Of a stretch of 64,000 nucleotides of DNA, positions 15,820-25,087 are shown piece after piece; the first letter of the stretch is position 1, and every line of letters starts with the position of its first letter. The stretch comes from Bog-756 sp963713625 (lineage in GTDB: Bacteria; Actinomycetota; Acidimicrobiia; Acidimicrobiales; RAAP-2): assembly GCA_963713625.1 (NCBI GenBank), contig CAVQMN010000004.1:806001-870000 (forward strand), written 5' to 3'. Under the pieces are notes generated by a model. That model saw only the letters and a list, made by a program, of their open reading frames with translations. It did not search any database and was not told the DNA's origin. The position numbers and the translations under genes were made by a program.

Positions 15820-18816
15820 GTGGCGCTCCGGCCGGGCGGTGACCGACGTGGCCGGGCGGCGGTCTGGTATGTGACCGTCCCGCTCCTGGTCGTCCTCGTC
15901 GTGGCTCTCGCCGTCCTCCTGGCCCAGGGGTCGGGATCGGGGCCATCCTCCGCTCCACCCCGGACCGCCGGGTCGCCCGTCGACCTGTCCACGCCGGTCG
16001 ACCTGGCCGACGGGCCGGCCCACCCGTCCGCCGTGGTGCGCTCCGGCGACGCCCGCATCGAGGTGCTCAGCCCCACCCTGCTCCGGCTCGAGTACTCCCC
16101 GTCCGCCACCTTCGAGAACAGCCCCACCGTCAACGTCATCGACCGGCAGATGCCGGTACCCCGCTACACCTCCCAGGTGGCCGACGGCTGGCTGACCGTG
16201 CGGACCAGCGCGGCCACGCTCCGGTACAAGGTGGGTTCCGGGCCCTTCAATCCGACCAACACCTCCCTGCGGCTCTCGACGGGCGGCCGGACCAGCACGG
16301 TGGAGCCGGCCTGGGAGTGGGAGTGTCCCTTCGACCAGACCTGCCAGTCCGGGGCCGCATCCCTGTCCGGAGGGGCCGAGCTGAGCCAGAACCAGGCCGG
16401 CTACCAGAGCAGCGCGGGCTACGTGGGCTATCTCGACGACCAGGGCGCGGGGGCCACCTGGACGGTCCTCGGGGCGCCGGCCGGGGCGGCGGTCCTGGCC
16501 ATCCGCTACTCGAACGTCTCCACCCCTCCCTTCTCGCCCACGGCCGGCAGGATCAACGTCGTCGTCGACGGCCGTCCCGTCGCCTCGCTGTCGGCGCCGC
16601 CCACCGACACCGCCGACCCCTGGTCGACGCTCACCACCACCGCCCCACTGCGGGCGGGCACCAACTCGGTGGAGGTGGTCAGCGACTCGGGCCGGAGCGG
16701 CGCCCTGAGCCTCAAGACGCTCTCGGACAACTTCAACCTCGGGATCGACTCGGTCTCCATCGGCCCGGTCGACGCGCCGGCGCCGACGCCGCCCGCCACC
16801 GACCCGCTGGGCGGATGGATCCGGGGTTTCGACACCTACACCTACGGGCCGGGCGAGACCTGCGAATCCGGCGCCGGGGCCACGTGCCAGACCCCCATCG
16901 AACCCCTGCACACCAACGGCCTGCTGGACGCAGCCGGTTGGCGGTTGCTGGACGACACCCAGAGCGCGGTGTGGACCCCGGGGGGTTGGGTCCGGCCCCG
17001 CGCCCCGGGTGGGGACGTGGAGGACGGCTACCTCTTCGCCTACGGCCACGACTACACCGGGGCGCTCCGCACCTTCGACACGCTGACCGGATCCGCCCCC
17101 CTGTTGCCGCGCTCGCTGTTCGGGGTCTGGTACTCGGACTACACGCCTTATTCCAGTGCCACCGTCGAGGATTCGGTCTATCCCGCGTTCGTGAAGAACC
17201 AGGTGCCCCTTAACACCCTCTCCCTCGACACCGACTGGAAGGCACCCAACGACTGGAACGGTTGGGAGTGGAACAAGGAGCTCTTCCCCGACCCGGGCGG
17301 CTTTCTGGCCTGGGCCCGGTCCCACCATGTCGACGTCACCCTCAACATCCACTCCAGCATCGACGACAACGACCCCAAACTGCCGACCGCCGAGCACATC
17401 GCCGGCGGCAGGCTGGCTTCGTCCTCCTGTTCGGCCGGCCCGTGCAAGGTGTGGGACTGGAGCACCGTCGACCAGGCGGAGTCGAACTTCGCCCTCCAGC
17501 AGAGCTTCCTGAAACAGGGGGTGGCGTTCTGGTGGCTCGACTGGTGCTGCGACGACTCCGTGGTGACCATGCCCGGACTCACCCCCGATACCTGGATCGA
17601 CCACCTCTACGCCCAGGAGATGGTCAACCAGGGCCAGCGGGGATTCGTACTGGCCCGGATCGGCGCGTCGAACGGCGATCCCGACGGCGTCTATCCGGCC
17701 GGCGCCTGGTCGGCCCACACCACCGGGATCGCCTTCACCGGGGATGCGTGGGCCACCTGGAACACCCTGGCCGCCGAAGTGGCGCTCACTCCCGACGAGG
17801 CCACCATCGGTGAGCCCTATGTGAGCGACGACATCGGCAGCTTCCTCGGGCCACCACCCACCCAGACCGGGGCCGATCCGCCCGATCTCTACGACCGCTG
17901 GGTCCAGTTCGGCACCTTCCAGCCCATCCTCCGGCTGCACTCCAACGACGAGGACCGCCTTCCCTGGCAGTACCCGCAGCCGGTGCAGGGCATCACCGAG
18001 GACTTCCTCCGACTCCGTGAGGCCCTGATCCCCTACACCTACACGCTCGCCTCCCAGGCCCACGACACCGGCCTCCCCATCACCCAGCCGCTCTACCTCG
18101 ACTATCCGGACGTGGCCGGGGCCTACGACAACCCCGGTGAGTACCTCTACGGCTCGGACATGCTGGTGGTGCCGGTGACCACTCCGGGCACCGTGGCCGA
18201 TACGCAGGTGTGGTTCCCCCCGGGCCGGTGGGTCGACTACTTCACCGGGGCGACGTTCACCGGGCCGACGACCACGACGGTGGCCACCCCCCTCGACCGG
18301 ATGCCGGTGTTCGTGCGGGCGGGCGGCATCATCCCCGAACAGTCGCCTGCGGCCACCCCGTCGGCCGCGGCCACCCACCCGATCATCGACATCTACTCGG
18401 GATCCAGTGGGACCTTCTCCCTCTACGAGGACAGCGGGACGGGCCTCGGGTACACACGGGGCCAGGACAGCGAGACCCCGATCGCCGACTCCGTCGGGAC
18501 CGGGGGCACGGGTGGAACGGGTGGAGACTCCACGGTGACCATCGGCGCGGGGCGCGGGCACTATCCGGGCCAGCCGAGCTGGGTCGCCTACCGGGTCGAC
18601 CTGATCGACCTGACCCGGCCTTCGAAGGTGACGTTGGGAGGGAGGGTGCTCCGTCAGCTTACGGCCGGCTCCGGTGCGACCGGCTGGTCCTACCTCCCCG
18701 GAACGGACACGGTGACCATCGACCTCCCCTCCCTCCCGACCACCCGGACCGTCACGGTGGTGGCCACGGGAGCACGGGCGGTCGACCGCACCGAGCCGTC
18801 GCCGGCCTCCCCCTGA
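15820..18816 (+). CDS. Membrane-anchored glycoside hydrolase family 31 (alpha-glucosidase/xylosidase type)
   Basis: About 998 residues. A single hydrophobic anchor (WYVTVPLLVVLVVALAVLLAQ, residues ~15-35) is followed by a Ser/Pro linker. A GH31 N-terminal beta-sandwich comes next, interrupted by a carbohydrate-binding-module-like domain (residues ~185-310; QSSAGYVGYLDDQGAGATW ... DGRPVASLSA). The catalytic barrel carries LFGVWYSDYTPYSS, the nucleophile Asp in AFWWLDWCCDD and the likely acid/base Asp in YVSDDIGSFLG, then the distal beta domains (PVTTPGTVADTQVWFPPGRWVDYFTG). It should cleave alpha-linked glucose or xylose residues outside the cytoplasm; linkage specificity cannot be told. The start is uncertain; the frame is open back to 15703. 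Confidence 0.88.
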   Translation: MALRPGGDRRGRAAVWYVTVPLLVVLVVALAVLLAQGSGSGPSSAPPRTAGSPVDLSTPVDLADGPAHPSAVVRSGDARIEVLSPTLLRLEYSPSATFENSPTVNVIDRQMPVPRYTSQVADGWLTVRTSAATLRYKVGSGPFNPTNTSLRLSTGGRTSTVEPAWEWECPFDQTCQSGAASLSGGAELSQNQAGYQSSAGYVGYLDDQGAGATWTVLGAPAGAAVLAIRYSNVSTPPFSPTAGRINVVVDGRPVASLSAPPTDTADPWSTLTTTAPLRAGTNSVEVVSDSGRSGALSLKTLSDNFNLGIDSVSIGPVDAPAPTPPATDPLGGWIRGFDTYTYGPGETCESGAGATCQTPIEPLHTNGLLDAAGWRLLDDTQSAVWTPGGWVRPRAPGGDVEDGYLFAYGHDYTGALRTFDTLTGSAPLLPRSLFGVWYSDYTPYSSATVEDSVYPAFVKNQVPLNTLSLDTDWKAPNDWNGWEWNKELFPDPGGFLAWARSHHVDVTLNIHSSIDDNDPKLPTAEHIAGGRLASSSCSAGPCKVWDWSTVDQAESNFALQQSFLKQGVAFWWLDWCCDDSVVTMPGLTPDTWIDHLYAQEMVNQGQRGFVLARIGASNGDPDGVYPAGAWSAHTTGIAFTGDAWATWNTLAAEVALTPDEATIGEPYVSDDIGSFLGPPPTQTGADPPDLYDRWVQFGTFQPILRLHSNDEDRLPWQYPQPVQGITEDFLRLREALIPYTYTLASQAHDTGLPITQPLYLDYPDVAGAYDNPGEYLYGSDMLVVPVTTPGTVADTQVWFPPGRWVDYFTGATFTGPTTTTVATPLDRMPVFVRAGGIIPEQSPAATPSAAATHPIIDIYSGSSGTFSLYEDSGTGLGYTRGQDSETPIADSVGTGGTGGTGGDSTVTIGAGRGHYPGQPSWVAYRVDLIDLTRPSKVTLGGRVLRQLTAGSGATGWSYLPGTDTVTIDLPSLPTTRTVTVVATGARAVDRTEPSPASP

Positions 18817-18861
18817 CCGGACGGACCGCCGTCGGCCCGGGGCGGGACCGGTCCGAACTGG

Positions 18862-18867
18862 CATAAT
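18862..18867 (+). promoter_or_regulatory. Candidate -10 box CATAAT
   Basis: CATAAT lies 20 bases before the amidohydrolase GTG and is followed by GGTGGGGA, a fair ribosome-binding site. Confidence 0.35.
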
Positions 18868-18887
18868 CGAGCGGTGGGGACATCGAC

Positions 18888-20084
18888 GTGACCACCGTCA
18901 CCCGACGGGACACCTTGCTGCCCGACCCCGAGCCGAGGCCGGTCCGCTACACGGTGATCTCCGTCGACGACCACCTGGTGGAGCCGCCCGACATGTTCGA
19001 GGGCCGCCTGCCCCGCCGATTCGCCGACCTGGCCCCGAAGATCGTCGAGAACTCGAAGGGCCATCAGCTCTGGGAGTTCGACGGAAACCGCTATTCACAG
19101 GTCGGGATGAACGCGGTGGCCGGTCGGCGTCCCGAGTGCGTGACCTTGGAACCGACCCGGTTCGAGGACATGCGACGCGGCTGCTGGGACATCGACGCCC
19201 GCATCGTCGACATGGACATCAACGGGGTCTGGGCCTCGCTCAACTTCCCGTCGCAGATCACCGGATTCTCGGGCCGGGTGTTCTCGGGGGCGAGCGACCC
19301 CGAGCTGGGTCTGGCTGTCACCCGGGCCTGGAACGACTGGCTCTACGAGGCGTGGTGGCAGCCGTATCCGGATCGGATCATCCCATGCGGCATCACCTTC
19401 CTGGCCGATGCCGAGCTCGGGGCGGCGGAGATCCGGCGCAACGCCGAACGCGGGTTCCGCTCGGTCACCATTCCCGAACGCCCGCACCGGATCGGACTGC
19501 CCAGCCTGTTCTCGGGGTTCTGGGAGCCCATGGTGGCCGCCTGTCAGGAGACCGACACGGTCATCTCGCTCCACGTCGGCTCCTCGGGCATGCCCGACAT
19601 GCCTCCGGACAGCCCGCTCGTGGCCCTCGGAGCCACCCTCTTCGGTCAGATGTCGCTGTCGGCCTGCGCCGAGTGGATCTGGTCAGGACTGCCGGCGCGC
19701 TATCCCGACATCAAGATCGCCATGAGCGAAGGTGGGATCGGCTGGGTGGCCATGCTGCTCGACCGCCTCGACAACATCGTGGAGCGGTCGGGGTACGGGC
19801 GTGACTACGACCCGTCGGGGCTGCGACCCGCCCAGGTGTTGGCCCGGAACTTCTGGTTCTGCACCATCGACGACCCCTCCACCATCGACACCCGGGAGCG
19901 GATCGGCGTGGGTCACATCATGGTGGAGGTCGACTATCCCCACGGCGACTCGACGTGGCCCGATACCCAGGAGGTCATCGAGCGCTGCTGGGGTCACCTG
20001 CCCGTCGAGGATCTGCGCAAGATGACCCACCAGAACGCCGCCGATCTCTACCGTTGGCCCCTGCCCGACAACCCCGTTCCATGA
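18888..20084 (+). CDS. Amidohydrolase (amidohydrolase-2 family)
   Basis: A 398-residue TIM-barrel metal-dependent hydrolase. It has the opening signature ISVDDHLVEPPDMF, LHVGSSGMPD in the middle, and MVEVDYPHGDSTWPDT toward the end, where the final metal-site Asp lies. The usual HxH of the first strand appears as DDH, the common variant in actinobacterial members. Members hydrolyse or decarboxylate ring carboxylates and lactones. The class II aldolase gene follows after 24 bases, so they probably form an operon for degrading an organic acid. The GTG start follows GGTGGGGA. Confidence 0.92.
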   Translation: MTTVTRRDTLLPDPEPRPVRYTVISVDDHLVEPPDMFEGRLPRRFADLAPKIVENSKGHQLWEFDGNRYSQVGMNAVAGRRPECVTLEPTRFEDMRRGCWDIDARIVDMDINGVWASLNFPSQITGFSGRVFSGASDPELGLAVTRAWNDWLYEAWWQPYPDRIIPCGITFLADAELGAAEIRRNAERGFRSVTIPERPHRIGLPSLFSGFWEPMVAACQETDTVISLHVGSSGMPDMPPDSPLVALGATLFGQMSLSACAEWIWSGLPARYPDIKIAMSEGGIGWVAMLLDRLDNIVERSGYGRDYDPSGLRPAQVLARNFWFCTIDDPSTIDTRERIGVGHIMVEVDYPHGDSTWPDTQEVIERCWGHLPVEDLRKMTHQNAADLYRWPLPDNPVP

Positions 20085-20108
20085 GCCACGTCCGGTGAGC
20101 GGCGTGCC

Positions 20109-20849
20109 GTGAGCGAGGTCCCGTTCGTTCCCGCCGCCGACTCCCTCCTACCCCCACTCACACCCCGCCAGGAGCTCGTCCTGTTGGCCCGCACCCTGTG
20201 GCGGGAGGGCTATGACGACCACCTGGCCGGGCACATCACCTACCGGCAGCCTGACGGGACCCTGCTGTGCAACCCGTGGCTCCTGCTCTGGGAGGAGATC
20301 CGACCCGAAGACATCCTGGTGATCGATCTCGACGGCAAGGTCCTCGACGGCAGATGGCCGGTGCCCCTCGGCATCCCCCTCCATCTCGAGCTGCACCGGC
20401 AACGGCCCGAGGTGGTGGTGGCCGTGCACAGCCATCCGAGGTACGCCACCATCTGGGCCGACCTGGCCCGCGTCCCCCCGTGCTACGACCAGAGCTCGGC
20501 CCTCGGGGGCGGCGAGCTCGTCGTCGTCGACGAGTACGACGGCCCGGTCAACACCCGCGACAGCGCGGCCCGGGCGGTGGCCTCCATGGGAACAGCGGAG
20601 ATGGCCCTCCTGGCCAACCACGGCGTCTTTGTGACCGGCGGCAGCATCCGCGCCGTCCATCAGCGCGCCGTCGCCCTCGAGTACCGGTCGGCGCGGGCCT
20701 GGCACGTCGAGACCCTGGCGGCCGGACGGGAACTCCCCGAACCGGCCCGGTCCTTCTTCCGGGCCTCCGACGGCGAGGGGTTCATCGGCTTCTTCGAGGC
20801 CATGGCCAGGCAGGAACTGCGGCTGGACCCGGGTCTGCTGGGGCCCTAG
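20109..20849 (+). CDS. Class II aldolase/adducin family protein
   Basis: A 246-residue zinc enzyme of the fuculose-phosphate aldolase/ribulose-phosphate epimerase/adducin family. It shows the typical opening (RQELVLLARTLWREGYDDHLAGHITYR) and zinc ligands in VVAVHSHPRYAT and a later His (LLANHGVFVTG). It should catalyse retro-aldol cleavage or decarboxylation of a small hydroxy-acid or sugar derivative; the substrate is not known. It is the second gene of a unit with the amidohydrolase. GTG start. Confidence 0.9.
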   Translation: MSEVPFVPAADSLLPPLTPRQELVLLARTLWREGYDDHLAGHITYRQPDGTLLCNPWLLLWEEIRPEDILVIDLDGKVLDGRWPVPLGIPLHLELHRQRPEVVVAVHSHPRYATIWADLARVPPCYDQSSALGGGELVVVDEYDGPVNTRDSAARAVASMGTAEMALLANHGVFVTGGSIRAVHQRAVALEYRSARAWHVETLAAGRELPEPARSFFRASDGEGFIGFFEAMARQELRLDPGLLGP

Positions 20850-20927
20850 GCCCCGTTGGAGGATCCAGTGTGTACGCTTTTGCGTGGCTCCCGGTCGGGG
20901 GGCCGCCAGGCGCTCTGGGGGAATCCG

Positions 20928-21791
20928 ATGCCGAACGGCAAGACATACAAGTGGTTGGCCTGCGTCGGAGTCGTCGGGGTGCTCGGTGCCGGAGCTGCGG
21001 TGGGCCTGGTCGGTTCGGCCGGTGCCGTGCCGAAGCCGGCCAAGGCGGTCAAGCACCTCTCGGGGACCCCGGTGACCACAGCGAGCTTCAGGTTCAGCGT
21101 GGCGGTCAGTGGTCCGACCCCGTCGCCCGTCGACGTGACCGGCAGCGGCCGGTCCGATTTCGCCACCAGCCAGGTGGCACTGTCGGTCAACCTGCCCGCC
21201 GTCGTGGCCAAACTGCTCCCCGGTGGCTCGGCGTCGCCCGAGACGGTCAGGGCCGTCTACGCCGGCGACACCGTCTATCTGCACGTGCCCAGCCTCTCGT
21301 CACTGCTCGGGAAGCCGTGGATCTCCGTGGCTCTCCCGGCCCCGGACGCCACCGCCGCTGCCGGCCTGTTCTCCAAAGTGGCCGTCGGACTCGGCTCAGT
21401 GAACGCCATCGTCCACCTGGCCGCATCCCGTCATGCCACCGTGACCCCCCTGGGCACTGCGGTGGTGAACGGCGTGTCGGTGACCGGCGAAAAGATCGCC
21501 ACCACCCTTCCCCGACGGCGGGCGGCGGCGGTCACGGCCATCGTGTGGGCGAACTCCTCGGATCAGCTCGTGCAGGGGAAGGTGCACGTGACCGCGACGA
21601 CCAAGAAGCACGACCTCGGCATCACCGCCACCGTCGACCTCAGTGGGTACGGGGATCCCGTGTCCATCACCGTGCCGCCTCCCGGACAGGTGAAGCCGAT
21701 CCCGTTCTCGACGGTGGAGTCGGTCCTCGGATCGTTCCTGCCCAAGGGATCGGCCGGCGGCCATCATCTCCTTGGCGGCCTCGCCGCCTGA
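20928..21791 (+). CDS. Secreted protein of unknown function (LppX/LprG-like fold possible)
   Basis: A 287-residue protein with a signal peptide (residues ~8-33, KWLACVGVVGVLGAGAAVGLVGSAGA) but no lipobox Cys at the cleavage region. The mature part is rich in beta-strand patterns (ASFRFSVAVSG, VRAVYAGDTVYLHVPSLSSLLGKPWISVAL, VTGEKIATTLPRRRAAAVTAIVWANSSDQLVQGKVHVTA). That strand and wording pattern resembles the LppX/LprAFG lipid-carrier fold, though similarity by eye is weak. The ATG at 20928 follows GGGGGAA; a longer frame upstream lacks a site. Confidence 0.75.
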   Translation: MPNGKTYKWLACVGVVGVLGAGAAVGLVGSAGAVPKPAKAVKHLSGTPVTTASFRFSVAVSGPTPSPVDVTGSGRSDFATSQVALSVNLPAVVAKLLPGGSASPETVRAVYAGDTVYLHVPSLSSLLGKPWISVALPAPDATAAAGLFSKVAVGLGSVNAIVHLAASRHATVTPLGTAVVNGVSVTGEKIATTLPRRRAAAVTAIVWANSSDQLVQGKVHVTATTKKHDLGITATVDLSGYGDPVSITVPPPGQVKPIPFSTVESVLGSFLPKGSAGGHHLLGGLAA

Positions 21792-21860
21792 CCCGCGGAC
21801 TCCGGTGACCAGGCGGCGGAAAACGGTCTAGAGCCGGCACAGGCTGGGACCCACCCGATC

Positions 21861-23621
21861 ATGTCCCGGCGCCTCCACCTCGTCCTGTCGGTCTTCCGCT
21901 CCGCATTCGGCAACCCCACGCTCCGGCGGGTGGGGCTGGCCTACGCCCTGTTTGCCACGGCCGAGTTCGGAATCTGGCTCATCCTGCTCGTCTTCGCCTA
22001 TCAGCGGGGTGGCGCAACGGCAGGCATGACCATGGCCCTGGTGCAGCTCGTCCCCTGCATCCTGCTCGCCCCGTTCATCGGCTCCTTCGCCGACCGCCGC
22101 CGTCCGAGCCGAGTGCTCCGCGCCAGCTACGCCCTGCAGACGCTGTCCTTCGCCGGTCTCGCCGTCGGCATCGGTGTCGGCGCACCGACCATCGCGATCT
22201 ACCTGCTGGCCACCGTGAGCGCGCTCACCCTGACGGTCACCCGGCCGGCCCAGGCGGCCCTGCTGCCCGCCATCGTGCGCACGCCCGACGAGCTCACCGC
22301 GGCCAACGTGATGACCGGGTGGACAGAAGGAGGGGCCAGCCTGGTGGGCCCGGCCGTCGCCGGCGTCGTCCTCGCCTTGAGCGGCCAGACGCTGGCCGTG
22401 GCCGTGATGGGCGTCCTCACCGCTGTCGGCACCATCCTCGTGGCCGGCGTCGTCGGCCCATCGGCTGCGGTCCGGACCGAGAAGGCGCCCGTCGAGGGTG
22501 CGGCGAGTCCCCTCCCCGACGGCGGCCCCGTCCTGACCCGAGAAGTCGACACCGAACCGGGTCATGCCGCACGGAGCGAGCCCGCGGCGGAGGACCCGTC
22601 ATCACCGAGCTCGATCACCGCAGGGGCCCGGTCGGCGCTGGCCGACTCCCTGCACAGCCCCCAGCTCCGCGTCCTGCTCACCCTCCACGCCTTCTACTTC
22701 GTCCTCATCGGCTCACTCGACCTCCTCTGCGTCATCCTGGCTCTCACCCTCCTCCACCTGGGTGCGGGCGGGGCCGGCTACCTGAACGCCGCCCTCGGTG
22801 CCGGCGCGCTCCTCGCCGGTTTCGTCACCGCCTTCCTGGTCGGCCGCCACCACCTGTCGCGGACGCTCATCCTGTCGCTGACCGTCGCCGTCGCCGCCCT
22901 CGCCCTCATCGCCGTCATCCCGAAAGCGGCGGCGGCCTTCGTGCTGATCGCCGTGGTCGGCCTGGCCGGGACCGTCTTCGACATCACCGGCCGTACCCTC
23001 CTGCAGCGGGCCGCGCCGCCCGACGCCATCGCCGGGGCCTTTTCGATCCTCGAGGCCACCACCGACTTCGGTCTGGCCGCCGGCGCCGTTCTCGTGCGTC
23101 TCGGCATCGCCGTCGGCGGCGTGCGGGCCGCGCTCATCGCTCCCGCCGTCCTGGCCGTGCTCCTGGTCGCCGGCCTCTGGCGGCAGCTGTTGAAGATCGA
23201 CGCGGGGGCCACCGTGCCCCACGTGGAGATCCAGCTGCTGCGCGCCCTCCCCATCTTCGCCGCCCTCAGCCCGCCGTCCCTCGAGGGTGTGGCCAAGGAG
23301 CTCACACCGGAGGAGGTCCCGGCCGGGAGGGCGGTGATCACGGAAGGAGAACGGGGCGAGCGGTACTACGCGGTGGCCGACGGCCAGCTGGTCGTCACCC
23401 GCGGCGGCGACCAGGTGGGAGTGGTCGCACGCGGTGACGGTTTCGGCGAGATCGCCCTCGTCCGCGACGTGCCCCGTCAGGCCACGGTGACCGCCCTGAC
23501 CGACTGCCTTCTTTTCTCACTGGACAAGGACCACTTCGTCACCACGCTGTCGGGTCACGCCTCGGCCGCGTCGGCCGTGCGGGACGTGGTGGCCCGCCAC
23601 CTCTCCCCGGAGGAGGACTAG
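21861..23621 (+). CDS. MFS transporter with C-terminal cyclic-nucleotide-binding domain
   Basis: A 586-residue fusion. Residues ~10-430 are an MFS permease: FADRRRPSRVLRASY is the loop 2-3 motif, and an Asp/Glu-rich insert of ~55 residues separates the two helix bundles. Residues ~450-575 are a cNMP-binding domain with FGEIALVRDVPRQATVTA, including the cassette Glu and Arg. Transport may thus be gated by cAMP or another cyclic nucleotide (inference). The substrate is unknown. It is convergent with, and shares four bases with, the DinB-like gene. A second cNMP fusion lies at 1.8-3.0 kb. Confidence 0.88.
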   Translation: MSRRLHLVLSVFRSAFGNPTLRRVGLAYALFATAEFGIWLILLVFAYQRGGATAGMTMALVQLVPCILLAPFIGSFADRRRPSRVLRASYALQTLSFAGLAVGIGVGAPTIAIYLLATVSALTLTVTRPAQAALLPAIVRTPDELTAANVMTGWTEGGASLVGPAVAGVVLALSGQTLAVAVMGVLTAVGTILVAGVVGPSAAVRTEKAPVEGAASPLPDGGPVLTREVDTEPGHAARSEPAAEDPSSPSSITAGARSALADSLHSPQLRVLLTLHAFYFVLIGSLDLLCVILALTLLHLGAGGAGYLNAALGAGALLAGFVTAFLVGRHHLSRTLILSLTVAVAALALIAVIPKAAAAFVLIAVVGLAGTVFDITGRTLLQRAAPPDAIAGAFSILEATTDFGLAAGAVLVRLGIAVGGVRAALIAPAVLAVLLVAGLWRQLLKIDAGATVPHVEIQLLRALPIFAALSPPSLEGVAKELTPEEVPAGRAVITEGERGERYYAVADGQLVVTRGGDQVGVVARGDGFGEIALVRDVPRQATVTALTDCLLFSLDKDHFVTTLSGHASAASAVRDVVARHLSPEED

Positions 23622-24187
23622 GAGGTCATTCCGCCCAGGCCGACCAGGCCCCGGGCCAACTCGATCTCGCCCATGTGGCGCAGCCCATGCTGGTAGATCC
23701 AGCACTCAGCCGCGTCGAGCAGGGTGATCCCATCCGGCCCGGCCACCCGGGCGCTGTAGGTGCTGGCCACCAGAGGCGGGAACGGGCGGCCGACGACCAC
23801 CCTCTGGAGCTCAGCCGGATCAAGTTTCTCGAGCCACGCTTCGGTGCGGGCGAACACAAGGCCCATGTACTGCTGGAAGGCGGTGTAGTCGCCGATCCGT
23901 TGATGCACCATCTCGGCCACCGTCCGGTGCTTTCCGTGGTCGGCGATGGCCGGCTGCACCCGCGACTCCCAGTCGTCGTCCCAGATCGGTGGTGTCCCGG
24001 TCATGAGCATGAACGACGCGTCCATCATGTTGACGATGTGGAACAGGCTGAAAGCGATGGGGAGCACCCCCTCACGCTCGAAATGGTTGACCTGCTCGAT
24101 GTCCATGGTCGCCACCGCGTCGTCGTACAGCGAGTGCAGGGCATGCATGCGGCGCTGCAATGAATCGAGAGCCAGCTCGCCGGCCAT
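23618..24187 (-). CDS. DinB-like four-helix protein
   Basis: A 189-residue protein with the DinB/mycothiol-dependent enzyme layout: helices with spaced His residues (FSLFHIVNMMDASF; IYQHGLRHMGEIELARGLVGLGGM) that could bind a metal. Function in this family ranges from thiol S-transferases to unknown. The ATG at 24187 has an excellent GAGGAGGAAC site; the much longer frame upstream is not credible. It is divergent from the TetR gene. Confidence 0.85.
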   Translation of the reverse strand: MAGELALDSLQRRMHALHSLYDDAVATMDIEQVNHFEREGVLPIAFSLFHIVNMMDASFMLMTGTPPIWDDDWESRVQPAIADHGKHRTVAEMVHQRIGDYTAFQQYMGLVFARTEAWLEKLDPAELQRVVVGRPFPPLVASTYSARVAGPDGITLLDAAECWIYQHGLRHMGEIELARGLVGLGGMTS

Positions 24188-24257
24188 GTTCCTCCTCACC
24201 GGGCGTCGGGCCTCTACCGCGGCCCGGCCCGTCGTGTGTCGGCCCAGGCTACGCCAA

Positions 24258-24273
24258 GGTGGTGGGCACCACC
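24258..24273. promoter_or_regulatory. Perfect inverted repeat GGTGGTG-GG-CACCACC
   Basis: A 7-2-7 palindrome in the divergent gap between the DinB-like and TetR genes, 62 bases before the TetR start. It is a plausible TetR operator controlling both directions. Confidence 0.45.
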
Positions 24274-24335
24274 GCTGCCCCGCCGGCATGCGTCGGGGCG
24301 GAAGCCGTACCGTCGACCGGACCAGCGGTAATGTC

Positions 24336-25016
24336 ATGCCCACTGTGTCCACTGCCATTGAAACGGGATCGACCGCCTCGAGCAGTCCCGAAGGAGGCGT
24401 GCCCGCCGCACCTGCCCCGCCGGTCACCACCGACGGCCGCCAACTGCGACGCGAGCGCAACCGGGAAGCGGTCGTCGAAGCACTGCTCGACCTCTACAGC
24501 GAGGGCAACCTCCAGCCCAGCGCCGAAGAGATCGCCACCCGGTCGGGGCTCTCACCCCGCTCGCTCTTTCGGTACTTCGACGACGTCGATGATCTGGTCA
24601 GGGCGGCCATCGACCGCCAGAAGGAGCGGGCCATCCCGTTGCTACCGATCGACGCCACCCCCGAGGCCCCGTTGGAGGTGAAGGTGGCGGCACTGGTCGA
24701 CCAACGGTTCCGGCTCTTCGGCGCGGTGGGCAACGCCGCCACCGTGTCAAGGCTGCGCTCCCCGTTCCAACCACTGCTCGCCACCGACCTGGCGCAGAAC
24801 CGCGCCTTCCTGCGGTCGCAGATGGAGGTGCTCTTCGCCCCGGAACTGGCGGCCATGGGACGGGAGGCTGCGATCAGGGCGCTCGCCGCGGCCGACGTGC
24901 TCGCCTCCTTCGAATCACGGGCGCTCCTCTGCAACGACCGGGGCTTCGACGCCGCTCGGGCCAAGTCGGTGATGACCGAGGCCATCGGTTCGATCCTCGG
25001 TCGCCCCGCTAGCTAG
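24336..25016 (+). CDS. TetR-family transcriptional regulator
   Basis: A 226-residue regulator. A ~30-residue disordered head leads into the TetR helix-turn-helix (RERNREAVVEALLDLYSEGNLQPSAEEIATRSGLSPRSLFRYFDDVDDLVRAAIDRQ), with recognition helix SPRSLFRYF. The C-terminal helical domain senses an unknown ligand. It faces the DHA2 efflux gene end-to-end and is divergent from the DinB-like gene, with a palindrome upstream, so it may control either or both. Confidence 0.92.
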   Translation: MPTVSTAIETGSTASSSPEGGVPAAPAPPVTTDGRQLRRERNREAVVEALLDLYSEGNLQPSAEEIATRSGLSPRSLFRYFDDVDDLVRAAIDRQKERAIPLLPIDATPEAPLEVKVAALVDQRFRLFGAVGNAATVSRLRSPFQPLLATDLAQNRAFLRSQMEVLFAPELAAMGREAAIRALAAADVLASFESRALLCNDRGFDAARAKSVMTEAIGSILGRPAS

Positions 25017-25087
25017 GTCGACCGGCCTGCAGGCGGGCGGCACGAGCCGGGCGGGCCGGCCGGGCGGTGGCCGGGCGGGTGGGCGGG

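Noticed and set aside
15706..18864. 1052-codon frame antisense to the GH31 gene
   Set aside because: Long antisense frames are expected in very GC-rich genes; its translation is low-complexity Gly/Arg/Val and the sense protein has clear GH31 motifs. The same applies to long antisense frames over 0.1-1.7, 25.2-28.0 and 61.7-63.4 kb.
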